NCBI GenBank assembly: GCA_003615045.1
Contig: ML014184.1
Coordinates: 22,469 to 86,468 of the forward strand
Length of the DNA stretch: 64,000 nucleotides
DNA from: Caulochytrium protostelioides
Lineage: Eukaryota; Chytridiomycota; Caulochytriomycetes; Caulochytriales; Caulochytriaceae
Direction: 5' to 3'
The notes below the pieces were generated by a model. That model made no database searches. It had not been told where the DNA came from and was given only the letters and a program-made list of their open reading frames with translations. Below, piece after piece: positions 29,683-40,909 of this stretch. Every line of letters begins with the position of its first letter. Positions within the stretch are counted from its first letter, which is position 1. The position numbers and the translations under genes were made by a program.

Positions 29683-32600
29683 ACCGCGCTGCCGCCCAGC
29701 GGTGGCGCGGGCGACGCTGGCGTCGTCAGGCACAGCCGGGGTCGCGCGCGCCAGGCGCAGCGGTCGTAAACCCGGTGGTGGCGGCGGCGGTGGCCGTTGC
29801 CCTGGACGGGGTCGTGGTGGGGGTATCGTGGCGGGGAGGGGCAGGCACCGCGGCGGCGAGGATCGGGAGGCGCTGCGGGGCCGCAGGGATGGCCGCTGTC
29901 GTCGCGGCGACCATGGCGCTGGGCACGAGCACGGGCAGGCGGCGGCGGCGGCGGCGGCCGAGGAAGACGCGGCAGACGGCGTGATCCGGACGCGGATCTG
30001 TCGCGGCGCCGCGGCGTCTGGCCGCATGCCCATGGGCGCACTCGTCGGCGTCGGCGTCGGCGTCGGGCCGGCCGCGAGTAGCGCTGCAGGCACGCCAGCG
30101 CTGGCGCAGGCGTGACGCGCCCGCGAGCGGGCGGGAGGCTTCGGCGGGCGGGACGCGGCCGAGCCCGTCGCGGGTTCCCCGGTCCACGAAAGCCCGCGCC
30201 GTGGGCGGAAAGGCGAGCGATCGAGAGCAATCGGGGAGGTGATGCAAAACGATGCAAAACGATGCAAAACGATGCAAAACGATGCAAAACGATGCGATGC
30301 AATGCGATGCGATGCGATGCAATGCGAGGCGAGGCGATGCAATGCGAGGCGAGGCGAGGCAATGCGATGCGAGGCGATGTGGGAGGGCGGGGAGAGGCGG
30401 GCGGTCGGTCGGTCGGGGACGGGGCCACCGCACCGCACCGCAAGGCTCTGCACCGTACTGCACCGTACTGCACCGCACCGCACCGCACCACACAGAGGCA
30501 AGGCGAGACGATAGGAGGCGTTGTGATGCCGAGAGGCCCCAGCGGCAAGTCTCCGCAAGCCGCAAGCGGATGCGGGCGATGGGTGGCCGGGCCGATGCGT
30601 CGACGTCCGCGGCAGGCGCACGGATGAATTCCAGGTATGGCACAGGACGGCGACAGCGATGTGCCGGCTTTTCAGGAGCGCCGCACCTACTGGCTGGACC
30701 AGGCTTCCTGCGGCCGCCAGGCCGTGTCGGCGGCCACCGAGCGTCTTAGGGCTGAAGCGGGCAGGCACGGCGGCGCCACCACACCGACCCGAGGTGGGAA
30801 AGAGGGGCTGCGGCTGAGCCGCGCTTGGCGATGGCCAATGCGCAAGGCGAGGGGCCGGGAGCGGGGCGAGCAGCCCAGCGCGCAGACGACCGGAGGGCCA
30901 CGACGAGGGATGGGAATCAGGGCTAGGGGACGCGGATCTGCGGGAGGCGATGCCGACAGGCCCATGTGGCGCACCCGTGGTGATGGCGTGAAGACCGTGC
31001 CAGCAAGGCGACGCCTGTGTGCGATCGTGGTTGCTCACGGATGCCGGACGGTGGACGGCGGACGGCCAACGGCGGCCAATGGCGATTGGCGGCAACCCGC
31101 TCTCCTCCGAAAGACAATGCGATGCCGTGCGGATGCGCGGGCGTATGGATCCCTATGTTCTTATCCTGACGCGCCGGAAGACGCGTCGCCGACGTCCTCG
31201 CAGTCACCGTCATCGACGTCGACGTGGTCGTCGGCGTGGTCGTCGTTGTCGGCCGACCGAGAAGCGGTGTCGCGACGCGCTTCGCCCTTCCTTGAGGAGA
31301 GCGCGGGCCATTCCACCCGAGCGCACGCCACGGCCGCCTGGGTGCCACCGAGTCTGTCGTGGGCCTTGCGCTTGCCGCTGTTTGTATGGGCCGACGGGCA
31401 TTTTGGCATTTTGGCATTTAGGGCATCCGCAGGTGGTTGAAGCCGTGCCCAGCGTGCGCCCCCGCCATCGCCTTCGCCCCTTTTTCAGGCCTTTTCGGGA
31501 TGATGCTGTTCGCCTGGTGGGCCAAACCGCGCGACTGCAGCTGACCGCCCACATCCGGGCAAGCTGTCGGCCTCCGAGTCCCCGTCGGGCCTGGACGGAG
31601 CGCGCGCCGCGACGGCCGGGCTGACGCGGCTCAAAACCCAAGTTTATACGGCCGTGACGCGCGGCATCGACGTGCAGCACGGCCCACGGCCCACGGCATA
31701 CGGCGGGTGCTGCGCATGTGCTGCGCATCGCATTGCCACCGCATCGCGTCGCATCCTGCCGGCGTCCCGTCGCTGCAGGGCGGCGGGATGTGGCTTTGCG
31801 GGCTGACGCCGCCTTCGCGCGAGACGGAACGAAAGCCGGCCGGGGCGTCAGCAGCAGCAACGACGAAGACCCTACGCGCCGGATCGAGCCCCACCGGCCC
31901 TCCTGACGCGTGCATCGCGCGGCGCATCCGCACAAAGGGGCGATCCCGCTTCAGCGCCCAAGCCCCTCCCCGGACGCGAGCCATCGCCGTCCTGGTGGCG
32001 AAAGAGCCTTAGCGGCAGGTCGTTTCAGGATACCGGTCTGGCCGGTCCTGGCCGCTCTTGGTGCACACGCGCCGCGCGGCAGGATCCCACACGCCGCAGA
32101 CGCGACCTGCAAGCGCCAGCGCACCTCCGGGCCAACATCTCCGAGACGGCGCCCGCAGGGGGCACCCACACGGACAGGAACCAAAACAGGGCGAGGCGCG
32201 TGGCATACGTTCCCCCCAGCACGAAGTCTCCTGACACCTACGTTCGACACGCTGGACTGCGGTGTTGATGATTGCCGCTGCACTTAACGCGGAGGTGGCA
32301 CGGTGAGGGTGGCATATTCTTTCTCGGCTGGACCGTCGGGGCCCCGTTTTCATGCCTACGGGATGTCGATGTGAACGCGTTTAGAGCCTTATTTATTTTA
32401 TTTCATTTTTGGAAAAATGCATCAGCGTCGGCAGCCCGAAGCGCCGTCGACTCGACCGCTCCGAGAAGCCGCAACGTCGAAACGGAGACGGTGGTCTGGC
32501 TGCGCCGCTGAAACACCATGCTGGGCGTCGCGGACACCGCCAAATCATATCCCGGCGTGGGCGACCACTATCGGGACTATCCGTTACTGGCCGCCAGATT

Positions 32601-33224
32601 GCCCACGCAGCGCCACCTCGGCGACCGCAGCATTTATATTTATTACTGCCGGCGTCATCGAGTACCATACCAATCTGAACAGTCATTCAATGCTTAGCTT
32701 CGAGGCGCGGGTCAAAAGTACCTGCGCGTCTTCCAGAGAATCAACGATCTGACGGGTCCGCAGCGCCTCTGGATGCTACGTCGGATCTGGGGATGGACGC
32801 CACGTGGATCCGGAAGCCGTGAAGTGGTTGCGGGTCATGGAGCAGTCGACGGCTGCGCACTGCAGTGTGCAAGGTCTCGAGGCGGAAAAAAACGCGCCGC
32901 CTCACGAGCTGAACAGCAAGGACACCTTGCATCATCTCGTGGGCCGCACTTTGCTCGTCTGGCGACAGCCAGGAGGCCACTGAGCCGCCGGCCGTCAAAG
33001 TAATGCCAGTGCGCCCTCTCTATCACCGTCGACATCAGCGTATTCTACGGCTTGCTGAAGGAATTCAAGGTGGTCTGCGACTGAGCGGCATTCAAGATTA
33101 TAGCCACAGAGCCGTGGGCGGCCACTGTGGCGTCCCGTAAGCTGGAAGGCAAGGACCACACGTTCTCTCATAGCAGCGACGGCGACGGCATCTGCGCATG
33201 CGTGCCTGTTTTTCTGGCGCGAGG
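29683..33224. other. 3.5-kb intergenic region
   Basis: No gene recognised. The part nearest the membrane-protein gene holds decamer and GATGC repeats; the rest is GC-rich with motif-free open frames. GC falls after about 32300, towards Fanzor copy C. Decayed N-terminal Fanzor sequence may lie in 32700-33220, but I could not identify a RuvC-I motif. Confidence 0.45.
30241..30377. repeat. (GATGCAAAAC)x5 decamer array and degenerate GATGC repeats
   Basis: Five perfect copies of the decamer GATGCAAAAC (30241-30290), followed by GATGC/GAGGC/AATGC pentamers to about 30377. The array lies ~560 bp upstream of the receptor-like gene start. A CACCGCACCGC repeat follows at 30425-30490. Confidence 0.95.
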
Positions 33225-33715
33225 AAAAGGTGGCCGACGCCGTGCCTACTATCAAGGCTGCCTCCGAGACAAAGAAACCCTTGGCAGGCAGCTTGGATGA
33301 GTACCGCATCCTCGGAAAAGACCCCCGGCAGAACTAATATTCTTATGGCTAAAGCAGTTCGACGGCCAATCGTCAGCTGGAAGCTGACCAGAAAAAAAGA
33401 AACCCCTGGTGGTCGCCTATGGCGCATCCAAGTTTACCCCCGGAGACAAGGGCGAGATCGCCGTTGCCGGGTCGTGAAACAAGGGCAACACCGGCGCTAG
33501 GGGATGTGATTCGAGGGTTGCTATGGTGTGGTCCCACTAACAGCAAGTTTGCGCGATCTCAATGCCGCGTTGAACATCGGATGCTGCCTGGCCTCACCCG
33601 TCAGAACTGCGGCGCTGTGCCGCATTCCCGGGCAAGCCCCCTGCAGCCCGTGGTCAGCAGGCTCAACCGGCCTCATGCGCTGCTGCCTCCTGGGGGGTAC
33701 CATGGATGATTGTAA
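33225..33715 (+). pseudogene. Fanzor relic, copy C (longest remnant, internal deletion)
   Basis: A plus-strand remnant of the same Fanzor family, reaching further upstream than the others. Frame fragments read VADAVPTIKAASETKK (~33230), MAKAVRRPIVSW (~33345), VVAYGASKFTPGDKGEIAV (~33400-33465), then a stop. The VDEF segment present in copies A and D is missing: the read jumps to VIRGLLWCGPTNSKF and, after a one-base frameshift, to RDLNAALNIGCCLASPVR. The RuvC-III aspartate and the RGLLWC cysteine are intact. The internal deletion, stop and frameshift make it non-functional. The small secreted-protein gene lies just downstream on the other strand. Confidence 0.75.
33661..33715 (+). other. conserved 3' tail of Fanzor copy C
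   Basis: Contains TGCCTC (33684-33689) and GGTACC (33696-33701), equivalent to the GGCACC box. Spacing is ~12 nt instead of ~24, so the intervening hairpin is deleted here. Confidence 0.45.
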
Positions 33716-33800
33716 TGAATTGCCCCCAGACCCTTATTTGTTAGTGAATCAGTTATCAGTCATCTAAGTCAGTTATATAAAAGGAAAGAAAGAAACGGAA

Positions 33801-34223
33801 TCAGGGGATACGACGTAAAGCACCAGAGAGTCCAGTATTAAAATGGATCCGAACCGTATCCGCCGACGCGCGCGGAATCGAAGGCCTCGCAGAAGAAGGA
33901 GGCTCCGGACCAGTAGCTCCAGAGGCTGTCCGGGAGTCTGAGGTTGATGGCGAGGGAGAAGATGCCGAGGGTCCAACTGAATTAGCGTCTTGGCGACGCA
34001 TCGTAGGGGCCAACCTGTCCGCCGTACGCCGAGGATGATTACGATTCACAGGGGCAGGCCTAAAATCATCTAGTTGTGCCGGTGCTTGATCAGTTTCGGA
34101 AGGCTTCTCGCGATAGCGGGGAAAGGGGGTTGCTTCTGCGGCGGACCCGAAGAGGGCGCTGACAAGGATGGTCAGCAGCAGGAAGGGCAACAGCCCCGGC
34201 AGGCGTGTGACGTGGATGTACAT
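33801..34223 (-). CDS. small secreted protein, unknown function
   Basis: A 140-residue protein from the ATG at 34223, chosen because it gives a signal peptide with hydrophobic core LLPFLLLTILVSALFGSA and likely cleavage near residue 32. The frame is open further upstream, but that part has no secretion signal at its start. The mature protein is Pro/Ser/Arg-rich, has no cysteine pattern and no family I recognise. It sits directly beside Fanzor copy C in a lower-GC island. Confidence 0.45.
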   Translation of the reverse strand: MYIHVTRLPGLLPFLLLTILVSALFGSAAEATPFPRYREKPSETDQAPAQLDDFRPAPVNRNHPRRTADRLAPTMRRQDANSVGPSASSPSPSTSDSRTASGATGPEPPSSARPSIPRASADTVRIHFNTGLSGALRRIP

Positions 34224-35806
34224 GGCGCGGCAAAAACAACGAATGCGGACTTTGGAAATCGGAGTTCGGGACAAGGATGGCCGACCACGGTCGTCTGGCT
34301 GTTCTGATGGGAATCTGCGGAGCTCGTGGATGCAGAACCAGCTTATCGATCCGTCCCGCATCCCTTCATGCGCCGACCGTCCGTCACGCGGCGGGCGATC
34401 CCATCCAGTCGCAGCCTGACCTCCCCTTTTATAGGTGTCGGCCGCGCCATGTACTCGAGTCCATGGCATCCATCCAAGTCAGTGGCGGACACCCGGCAGG
34501 AAGCCTTCCCGAGGATATGCGACCAATGCGAAAGGACGTCAGGACATCAGCGCTCTGCTTCTACCGTAGCGCGCATCGTGGACCACTGCCATCGTGTGGA
34601 AGCAGCGCTGCAGACGCGCGATGCCCTGCATGGGCACGGCGCACGCTTGGACTTTCCATGAGTGAGCTGATGCTGCTGATGCTGCGGCGGTGGGCGGCGC
34701 CACGCAGGTTTCCCGAATTTTCGAGCAGGTCTAGTCCGCAGCCGCTGCAGGAGGTCCCCACAGGAGGCAGCGATGCGTGCCCGCTGCAAACCCCTGAAAT
34801 CCAACCCCTGGCGTTTGGAGCGGCCCCACCCAGCCCCCACACCCGGCACCCTGCTCATCCCACCGCCGTGGATGCTGCAGGCCCGAGTGGCCGGCGTCGA
34901 CGCCGCAGCAGGGAAGGGAGACAGAGACGCACACGTGATGTGTGCTGCGCTGCGACTCCGAAGGAAAGAACGATGACGGCGCGAAGGCCGATCCGGACGT
35001 CAGACCGCGGAGGGTCCGCATCTCCGGGCGACGCGCCTGCGCCCGCGGGACGCCTCGCTGGTTCGCCAGGCCAGGCGGGCTACCGTGGCTTGGGCGCGTC
35101 GGCGGGGACGGGTTCCCCCCTGTCCATGCCCATGTCCAAGCAGGCCCGGAGTTTCGATCGGAGTTTCGCTGGGTGCCCGCAGACAACGCAACGCCACACG
35201 GCGCTTGGCGCTCGACGTTCGACGCTCGCCGGACGGCGGTCAAGGGACCGCTCGTGCACACACGGCGACCCAGCATGGGCACGGCGGTCGCAAGCGCCAC
35301 ACCCAACCGTCGCCATCACAGGGGGGAAGCGATACACCGACGGCCGGGTGTAAGCGCGCCATGCCGCGGTGCGGATCACGCGCCCTCCCCGAAAGCCAAA
35401 GCCTTGCCCATCCACCGCTGCGATGCGATCGGGCGTCTCCATCGTCTTCCCTATCGCCGTCCGCGTGGACGTCCACGTCTACATCCTCGCTAGCCGTTAG
35501 ACTTCAGAAAGACGGCGCTTCTGTCGCATCGCCCTTTTATCTCATTTGGTGAACGCTCGCCACGATTCCTGGCGTATTTCGATCATCCGCCGAGGCCTTT
35601 CGCGCTTTTCCGTACTGCCAGCTCGGGGAGCGGAGAGAAGGCGCGAGGACGACGCCTTGACCGGATCGCGCTCCAAGCGTCGGCCGGGCCAGCTTGGTGG
35701 TTGCGCTCACGCGGGGTTCGTCGTCAGGAGGCAGCCGCCCTCACGCGAGGTCTGAGCGCGCGACCTGCGCTCCGCGCCCTTCCTTGCGGCGGCGGGACCT
35801 TCGGCC
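34224..35806. other. intergenic region upstream of SPB4
   Basis: No gene recognised. GC rises again from about 34600. Open frames lack motifs. The last ~200 bp should include the SPB4 promoter and leader. Confidence 0.5.
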
Positions 35807-38533
35807 ATGCCGTCGCCGGGGAGCGCGGTGGGGTCCCTGACCCCGGCGTGGACCGAGCTGCCTGTCGCACTGCATCCGACGACGCTGCACACCCTCAGCG
35901 TGCTGGGCTTTGAGCGGTGTACGCCGGTCCAGACGGCGACGATTCCCCTTTTCCTGGAGCACAAGGACGTCGTCGCGGAGGCCGTGACGGGGTCCGGCAA
36001 GACGCTGGCGTTCGTGATTCCGATTCTGGAGCTGCTGCTGCGCCGCGGCACCACGGCCGAGGCGGCTGAGGCCGGCGCCGCCGCCCGGCGCCTCGGGGGC
36101 AAGCAGCCCACCCGCCACGTAGGCGCGATGATCATCACCCCGACGCGCGAGCTGGCCAAGCAGATCCACGCCGTCTTCCAGCCGTTCCTCGATACCTTGC
36201 GCCTGCCCCAGTTCCGGGACGATCCGCTCGTCAAGCCGCTGTCCTGCCAGGTGTTTGTCGGCGGCGAGGCGACCATGGACCACAATCTGGCGAGCATCAA
36301 GGCGGCCCGCCGGCTCGACGTGGTCATTGGGACGCCCGGCCGCGTCCAAGAGCTGCTGGCGCGCACGTGCCCGACGCAGCTCGTGTCGCTCAAGCACCTC
36401 GAGATGCTCGTGCTCGATGAGGGCGACCAGCTGCTGGACCTCGGTTTTGATGTGAGTATCCGCGCCATCCTGCACTGGCTGCCGAAGCAGCGGCGCACGG
36501 GGCTGTTCAGCGCCACCATGACCGATGGCGTACAACACCTCGTTAAGGCCGGGCTGCGCAACCCGCACCGCGTCCAAGTGACCGTCGAGCGTCAGCACGT
36601 GGACAGCGCCACCGGCCACGTGGTTGCGAGCAGCAAGGTCCGTGAGCAGCGGATCCCGACGACGCTCGACGCCCGGTTCCTGACCTGCCGCTTGGACGAG
36701 AAGCTCCCCGCCTTGATCCAGCTGTTGCTGGATCCAGACGCCGCGTCGCGCGACGCACCGCCCGACCCGCTCACGCTGAGCGCCGCCACGCGCAAAACGA
36801 TCGTGTTTATGAGCACCTGTGCCCAGGTCGAGCATTGGGGACGCGTGCTCCGTCTGCTCGCGCAGGACCCCGCGGGCCTCACCCACGCCGACGGCTCGCC
36901 GCGGCGCTTGCCGCCCCTGCCCGCCGGGTTGTGGGAGCGCCTGGCATCGTTCCATGTCGCCGCGCTCCACGGCCAGCTCGAGCCGGTCAAGCGCACCAAG
37001 ATCTACGCCAGCTTCATCGCCCATATGACGGGCCCCGCGGTGCTGCTGTGCACCGACGTCGCCGCCCGTGGCCTCGATCTCGACGATGTCGACCAGGTCA
37101 TCCAGGTCGATCCGCCCCACGACCCGGCCCAGTTTGCGCATCGCTGCGGCCGTGCCGCCCGCGGCGGCCGGACCGGCTCCGCCGTCGTCATGCTCACGCC
37201 CGAGGAGGCCGTCTATGTGCCCTTCATGAAGAACCGCGGCGTGCCCTTGCGGCCCTTTGTCACGCCGGCCTGGGACGCCTGGGTCGCCACGGCCACGGCC
37301 ACGGCCACGGCCACGGCCACGGCTTCGGCCTCGGCAGACCTCCCCGATCCCAACCATGGCGCCGTCGTGACGGCGCCTCAGCGGCCGACGGCTTGGCGCG
37401 AGCTGATCCCAGCCGATGCGGCGCCCTGGGACGCCGCGGCCGCGGCGGCGGCCGAGGAGGCCGTGCGCGACGCGCTGCCGACGGATGCGGTGATCCTCGC
37501 GCCGGACTTCGCCGCCGACCCCGATCCGCTCGCGACCACGGCTGACCCAGCCGCGGCGGCGTTGACCCAGTCGGCGCCGATCCTAGGCGCGCTGCGGGCC
37601 GTCGTGAGCCCGTGGCTGTATGCGGCCACCCGGACCGACCGAGACCTGCTCGACCGCAGCGTCCGCGCCCTGGTCAGCTGGACCCGCGCTTACAAAGAGC
37701 ACCAAGCCACCTTCATTTTCCGCCTCAAGAACATTCATGTGGGCACCTTGGCCCGCGGCTTCGGCCTGATTCGGCTGCCCAAGATGCCAGAATGGAGCGA
37801 CGCCGCTCTGCCCGCGACCTTCTTTGGCCGTGCCCAGGCCACGCTGTCCAGTACCGGTACCGGTACCGATGCTGATGCCGATGCGAATGCTGATGCGAAT
37901 GCTGGTGCTGATACCGATGCCCAGACTCACACGGATGCCGTAGCGCCACGTCGCCACGGAGCGAAGGGGACACCGCGCCGCTGCGTCCACTTTGTCGACA
38001 CGCTCCGCGTGCCCTACGTCGACCCAAAGCGCGAAAAGCAGCGGCTCTACAATTTGGCGCGCAAGGCTGCGGACGCCGCGACGGCGGCGGCCGCGGCCGC
38101 GGCGGCCGGGCAGCCCGACGCGGTCCCGGCGGCCGGCACCAAGCGCCGGCGTCCCGACGCCGCGGCGCGGCTTGCACAGACCGCGTGGAGCGAGCAGAAG
38201 GCCAAAAAGGCCGTGCGCGCGGCGAAGCGGACCCTGCGCGAGCAGCGCGAGGCGACGCGCGACCGCGCGTCCATGGAGGCCCTGAAGGAAGCGCGCGCGA
38301 CGCTGGCGGCGCACGGGGGCGTGGATGCGCCTGGCGCGGCGGCCCGCGCGCGCGCGGCCGCCGTCGCCGCTGCGGCGCAGACGATGACGGACAAGGAGCG
38401 CAAGCGCGCCGCCGTCCTCGAGGCCAAGGAAGCCGTCGCCGACTGGAAAGAGCTCGTCGCGTCGCGCAAGCGGTCCTCAGGCGTCGTCGATGACAGCCAG
38501 GGCAAAGGCTGTTCCTTCGATGGCCTCGACTAA
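35807..38533 (+). CDS. SPB4: DEAD-box RNA helicase, SPB4/DDX55 type
   Basis: A nucleolar RNA helicase that acts in assembly of the 60S ribosomal subunit. Motifs in order: Q motif FERCTPVQTATIPLF, motif I AVTGSGKT, PTRELAKQ, TPGRVQE, LVLDEGDQLLD (motif II, residues 204-207), SATMTDG, then TDVAARGLDLDDVD and HRCGRAARGGRTG. LFSATM preceded by LPKQRRTG, and the C-terminal run RAYKEHQATFIFRLKNI then GFGLIRLPKMPEW, are SPB4/DDX55 signatures and argue against DBP9/DDX56. The protein is 908 residues against ~600 usual, because of Ala-rich inserts: a Thr-Ala hexamer repeat near residue 495, an Asp-Ala repeat near 690 and an extended Lys/Arg/Ala tail. Motif II is DEGD instead of DEAD, and motif VI is HRCGRAAR instead of HRIGRTAR. 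The ATG at 35807 begins MPSPGSAVGSLTPAW. Confidence 0.93.
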   Translation: MPSPGSAVGSLTPAWTELPVALHPTTLHTLSVLGFERCTPVQTATIPLFLEHKDVVAEAVTGSGKTLAFVIPILELLLRRGTTAEAAEAGAAARRLGGKQPTRHVGAMIITPTRELAKQIHAVFQPFLDTLRLPQFRDDPLVKPLSCQVFVGGEATMDHNLASIKAARRLDVVIGTPGRVQELLARTCPTQLVSLKHLEMLVLDEGDQLLDLGFDVSIRAILHWLPKQRRTGLFSATMTDGVQHLVKAGLRNPHRVQVTVERQHVDSATGHVVASSKVREQRIPTTLDARFLTCRLDEKLPALIQLLLDPDAASRDAPPDPLTLSAATRKTIVFMSTCAQVEHWGRVLRLLAQDPAGLTHADGSPRRLPPLPAGLWERLASFHVAALHGQLEPVKRTKIYASFIAHMTGPAVLLCTDVAARGLDLDDVDQVIQVDPPHDPAQFAHRCGRAARGGRTGSAVVMLTPEEAVYVPFMKNRGVPLRPFVTPAWDAWVATATATATATATASASADLPDPNHGAVVTAPQRPTAWRELIPADAAPWDAAAAAAAEEAVRDALPTDAVILAPDFAADPDPLATTADPAAAALTQSAPILGALRAVVSPWLYAATRTDRDLLDRSVRALVSWTRAYKEHQATFIFRLKNIHVGTLARGFGLIRLPKMPEWSDAALPATFFGRAQATLSSTGTGTDADADANADANAGADTDAQTHTDAVAPRRHGAKGTPRRCVHFVDTLRVPYVDPKREKQRLYNLARKAADAATAAAAAAAAGQPDAVPAAGTKRRRPDAAARLAQTAWSEQKAKKAVRAAKRTLREQREATRDRASMEALKEARATLAAHGGVDAPGAAARARAAAVAAAAQTMTDKERKRAAVLEAKEAVADWKELVASRKRSSGVVDDSQGKGCSFDGLD
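37288..37325 (+). repeat. (GCCACG)n hexamer repeat in SPB4
   Basis: About six GCCACG units inside the coding frame, encoding alternating Ala-Thr in a linker of the helicase. Confidence 0.9.
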
Positions 38534-39266
38534 GCGTTGTTCGACGCGCGTCTCTGCATTGCATCGACATCACTTCGGCATCGTCACTGTATCAGCTCTG
38601 TATCACCATGAATATTTATGATTGAGAAGGACCGCGTGACGCTTGGCGATGGTAACGAATCATCGTAGGCCTGGCGGGGAAAGCGTGGGCACTGGTGAAG
38701 TGCGCGATAGGTGCGCCGCGGCCGGCGGCCCCCGACGGGCGGCACCAGCGCGGCACCAGCGCCACCCGCTCGAAAGTCCAAGCAAAGGCGAAAGGAAAAG
38801 GCTGCCGCGGTGCGCGTCGCCGCGTCGCGCCGCATCGCACGCTGCTGAGGGTCGGTCTCGGCGCATGACGGCACGGCCTGCCGATCGCTGTTGGCGCTGC
38901 AGGCGGTCTCAACGGCGTGAGCCATGTCGGCCGTCGTAGCGCGTCCGCTGCGGTGATTTCGGCGCCTGCGCCACGCGGCGTCGATGCGGGCCAGGGCCAG
39001 CGTCTGCCGCGGCGTCCGGACGAGGTCGGGCAGCCTCCCCTCGGGTCAGAACACGGACTTCGCCAGACCGCGGAGTATGATGGCCGCACCATCGCACCAC
39101 GTCTAACCTCCGCGCTCCGACCATTCACTCCGACGATTGGAGCCGACGCTTTCGTTGCCGGCCTCCTTACCGGCAGCGTCGCTGCTATCCTTGCTGGCAT
39201 CGTCGCTGCGGTGGCCGCCGCGCCGCGCCGTTCGTCAGCCGCCTCGCCGACCCGCGCCAGACCCGC
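38534..39266. other. intergenic region between SPB4 and the CEP295-like gene
   Basis: No gene recognised. The first ~120 bp are AT-richer and likely hold the SPB4 3' end. The true start of the next gene could lie a little upstream or downstream of 39267. Confidence 0.5.
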
Positions 39267-40892
39267 ATGACGCGCGCCATCGCATCGACGACCTTTCTGG
39301 CGCACCGACCGGCCGTCGCCGCCGGCGCCGCGGCCAGCACGACGGATCCCACCAGGCGGCGGCCGCCCGGTCGTCCCGCGGCCGCTCCTCCCACGGCGAC
39401 CGACGCGCGGTCCCGCCGGTCGGGGTCACCGACGGCTACGGACGTGGATCGGATGGACGCAGCGAGCGTCGGTTCAGCGGCGATGGCGGCGGCGGCGGCA
39501 CGATGCCCCGTGGACACGGGCCGGCCAGCGGCGCCGACGGGGGCCACGTGGATTGAGAACTCGCCCAACGAGATCGCCCGGCTGCAGGCCGACCAGGCCC
39601 GCCAGCAACGCGTGGCGCGGCTCTGTGCCGTGCGTGCGGCGGCGAAGCAGGAGGCCGCGGCGCGCCGTCAGAAGGCCCGGGCGGCGGTGGCCGAGCAGTG
39701 GTCGGAGATCCTCTCCGCCGAAGAGGTAAGCGGCTTTTCTCAGCTCGGCAATGGCCAGGGATGTCGCACCATCCGTGGCAACCACAACAATGGCAATGGC
39801 GATGCCATTCAGCATGTCTTCACGGACACCCGACGCTCGTGTGCTCATTCTTGGATTGGTTGGATGGGATTCGACCTGATCATACTCCTTTTTTTCTTTT
39901 CTTGGCATGATGGCCTTTTCTGTGGTGGTTCATAGTCGCGGTGGCGAGAGGCGCAGCAGCGCGAAGTCGAGCGCTTGCGCGCCGAGTGGCTCGCCTCGGA
40001 ATCGGCGTTTGGCCGTGCACACTTGGATGCGATGCAGGGCGAGCACCAGTATGATGTACGCCTCCAGCAGGAACGTGCCGCGTGGACCGCGCGCGCGCAC
40101 CTCGAAAATGGCCGGAGCACGGACGCCGCGGCCGCCATGGACGCCGCGACCCTTACGCGGATGGCCCCGCGGCTCACGCGCCTGGCACACCAGTCCCAGG
40201 CCCGCGAGGCGGCCGACGTTCGCGCCCGCCAGGTCGTCGCGGCCTGGCAGCGCGCGGCGCCGCTCCGCGCCACGGCGCCCCAGAACGCCCTGGATGCCGA
40301 CGCCGCCACGCCGGGCCGGACGGTCCCGCGCGAGCGCCGCCATCCCTTCTCGTACGACGATTCGCACTTCCACCGCGACTACCTCGTGGTGCGCGCGGAG
40401 CCGGGCGTGCCGGCGCGAAACGCGGCCGAGGCGGCGGCGGCGGCGGCGGCGGCGACGGCGCGACAGCAGGCGCGGCAGCAGGCGCGAGCGGCGGCTGCGG
40501 CGCAGCGGACCGCGGCGCGGTATGCGGACGCGGCGGCCGCCGACGCGATGCAGCGCGCCCGCGACCAGATGCTGCGCGACCTGGAGCAGATCGCGCGGAT
40601 GGACCGCGCGCGGCGCAACACGGCCACCCGGGCGCTCGCCCACGCGAAGCCCGCGAACCGCCCGGCGGAGCTCGAGACGGTCTTTGAGCGCACGTTCCAC
40701 GTCCCGGAGTCGACGGGGATTCTGCAGTATGAAACGCCGCGGACGGCGGTGACGGGGCCGACCAGCCGCGCTCGTCATGGCCTCCGTGATGGGCCCGTGT
40801 TGGGCGGCTTGGTCACGGACGATCCATCGCGCAGCGTGTCGCTCGACTCGGTCTTCTTTGCGCCGGCCAGCGAAAGCGGGATGCTTGGATGA
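39267..40892 (+). CDS. coiled-coil protein resembling the N-terminal domain of centriolar CEP295
   Basis: Two exons, 39267-39725 and 39936-40892, joined in phase 0 (SAEE then SRWREAQQ), giving 471 residues. The first ~95 residues are low complexity. From SPNEIARLQADQARQQRV the sequence follows the CEP295 N-terminal pattern: SPNE start, QQRVARLCAVR, basic coiled coil, then RLRAEWLASESAFGRAH, which parallels the human LEKLYLASLRSMGEGH region. The second exon continues as an Ala/Arg/Gln coiled coil, with a short conserved-looking FHRDYLVVR and a C-terminal ELETVFERTFHVPESTG. CEP295 is needed for centriole maturation, so this would fit an organism with flagellated zoospores. The similarity is from memory, and the protein is much shorter than animal CEP295. 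The gene runs tail to tail with the RING gene, stops 17 bp apart. Confidence 0.55.
39726..39935 (+). other. intron of the CEP295-like gene
   Basis: A 210-bp phase-0 intron, GTAAGC to CATAG, with a T-rich run (about 39887-39904) before the acceptor. It joins two coiled-coil exons without interruption. Confidence 0.85.
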
Positions 40893-40909
40893 ACGCGCTC
40901 TCTGGCGGA

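Noticed and set aside
35807-38533. DBP9/DDX56 identity for the helicase
   Set aside because: LPKQRRTGLFSAT and GFGLIRLPKMPEW are SPB4/DDX55 signatures.
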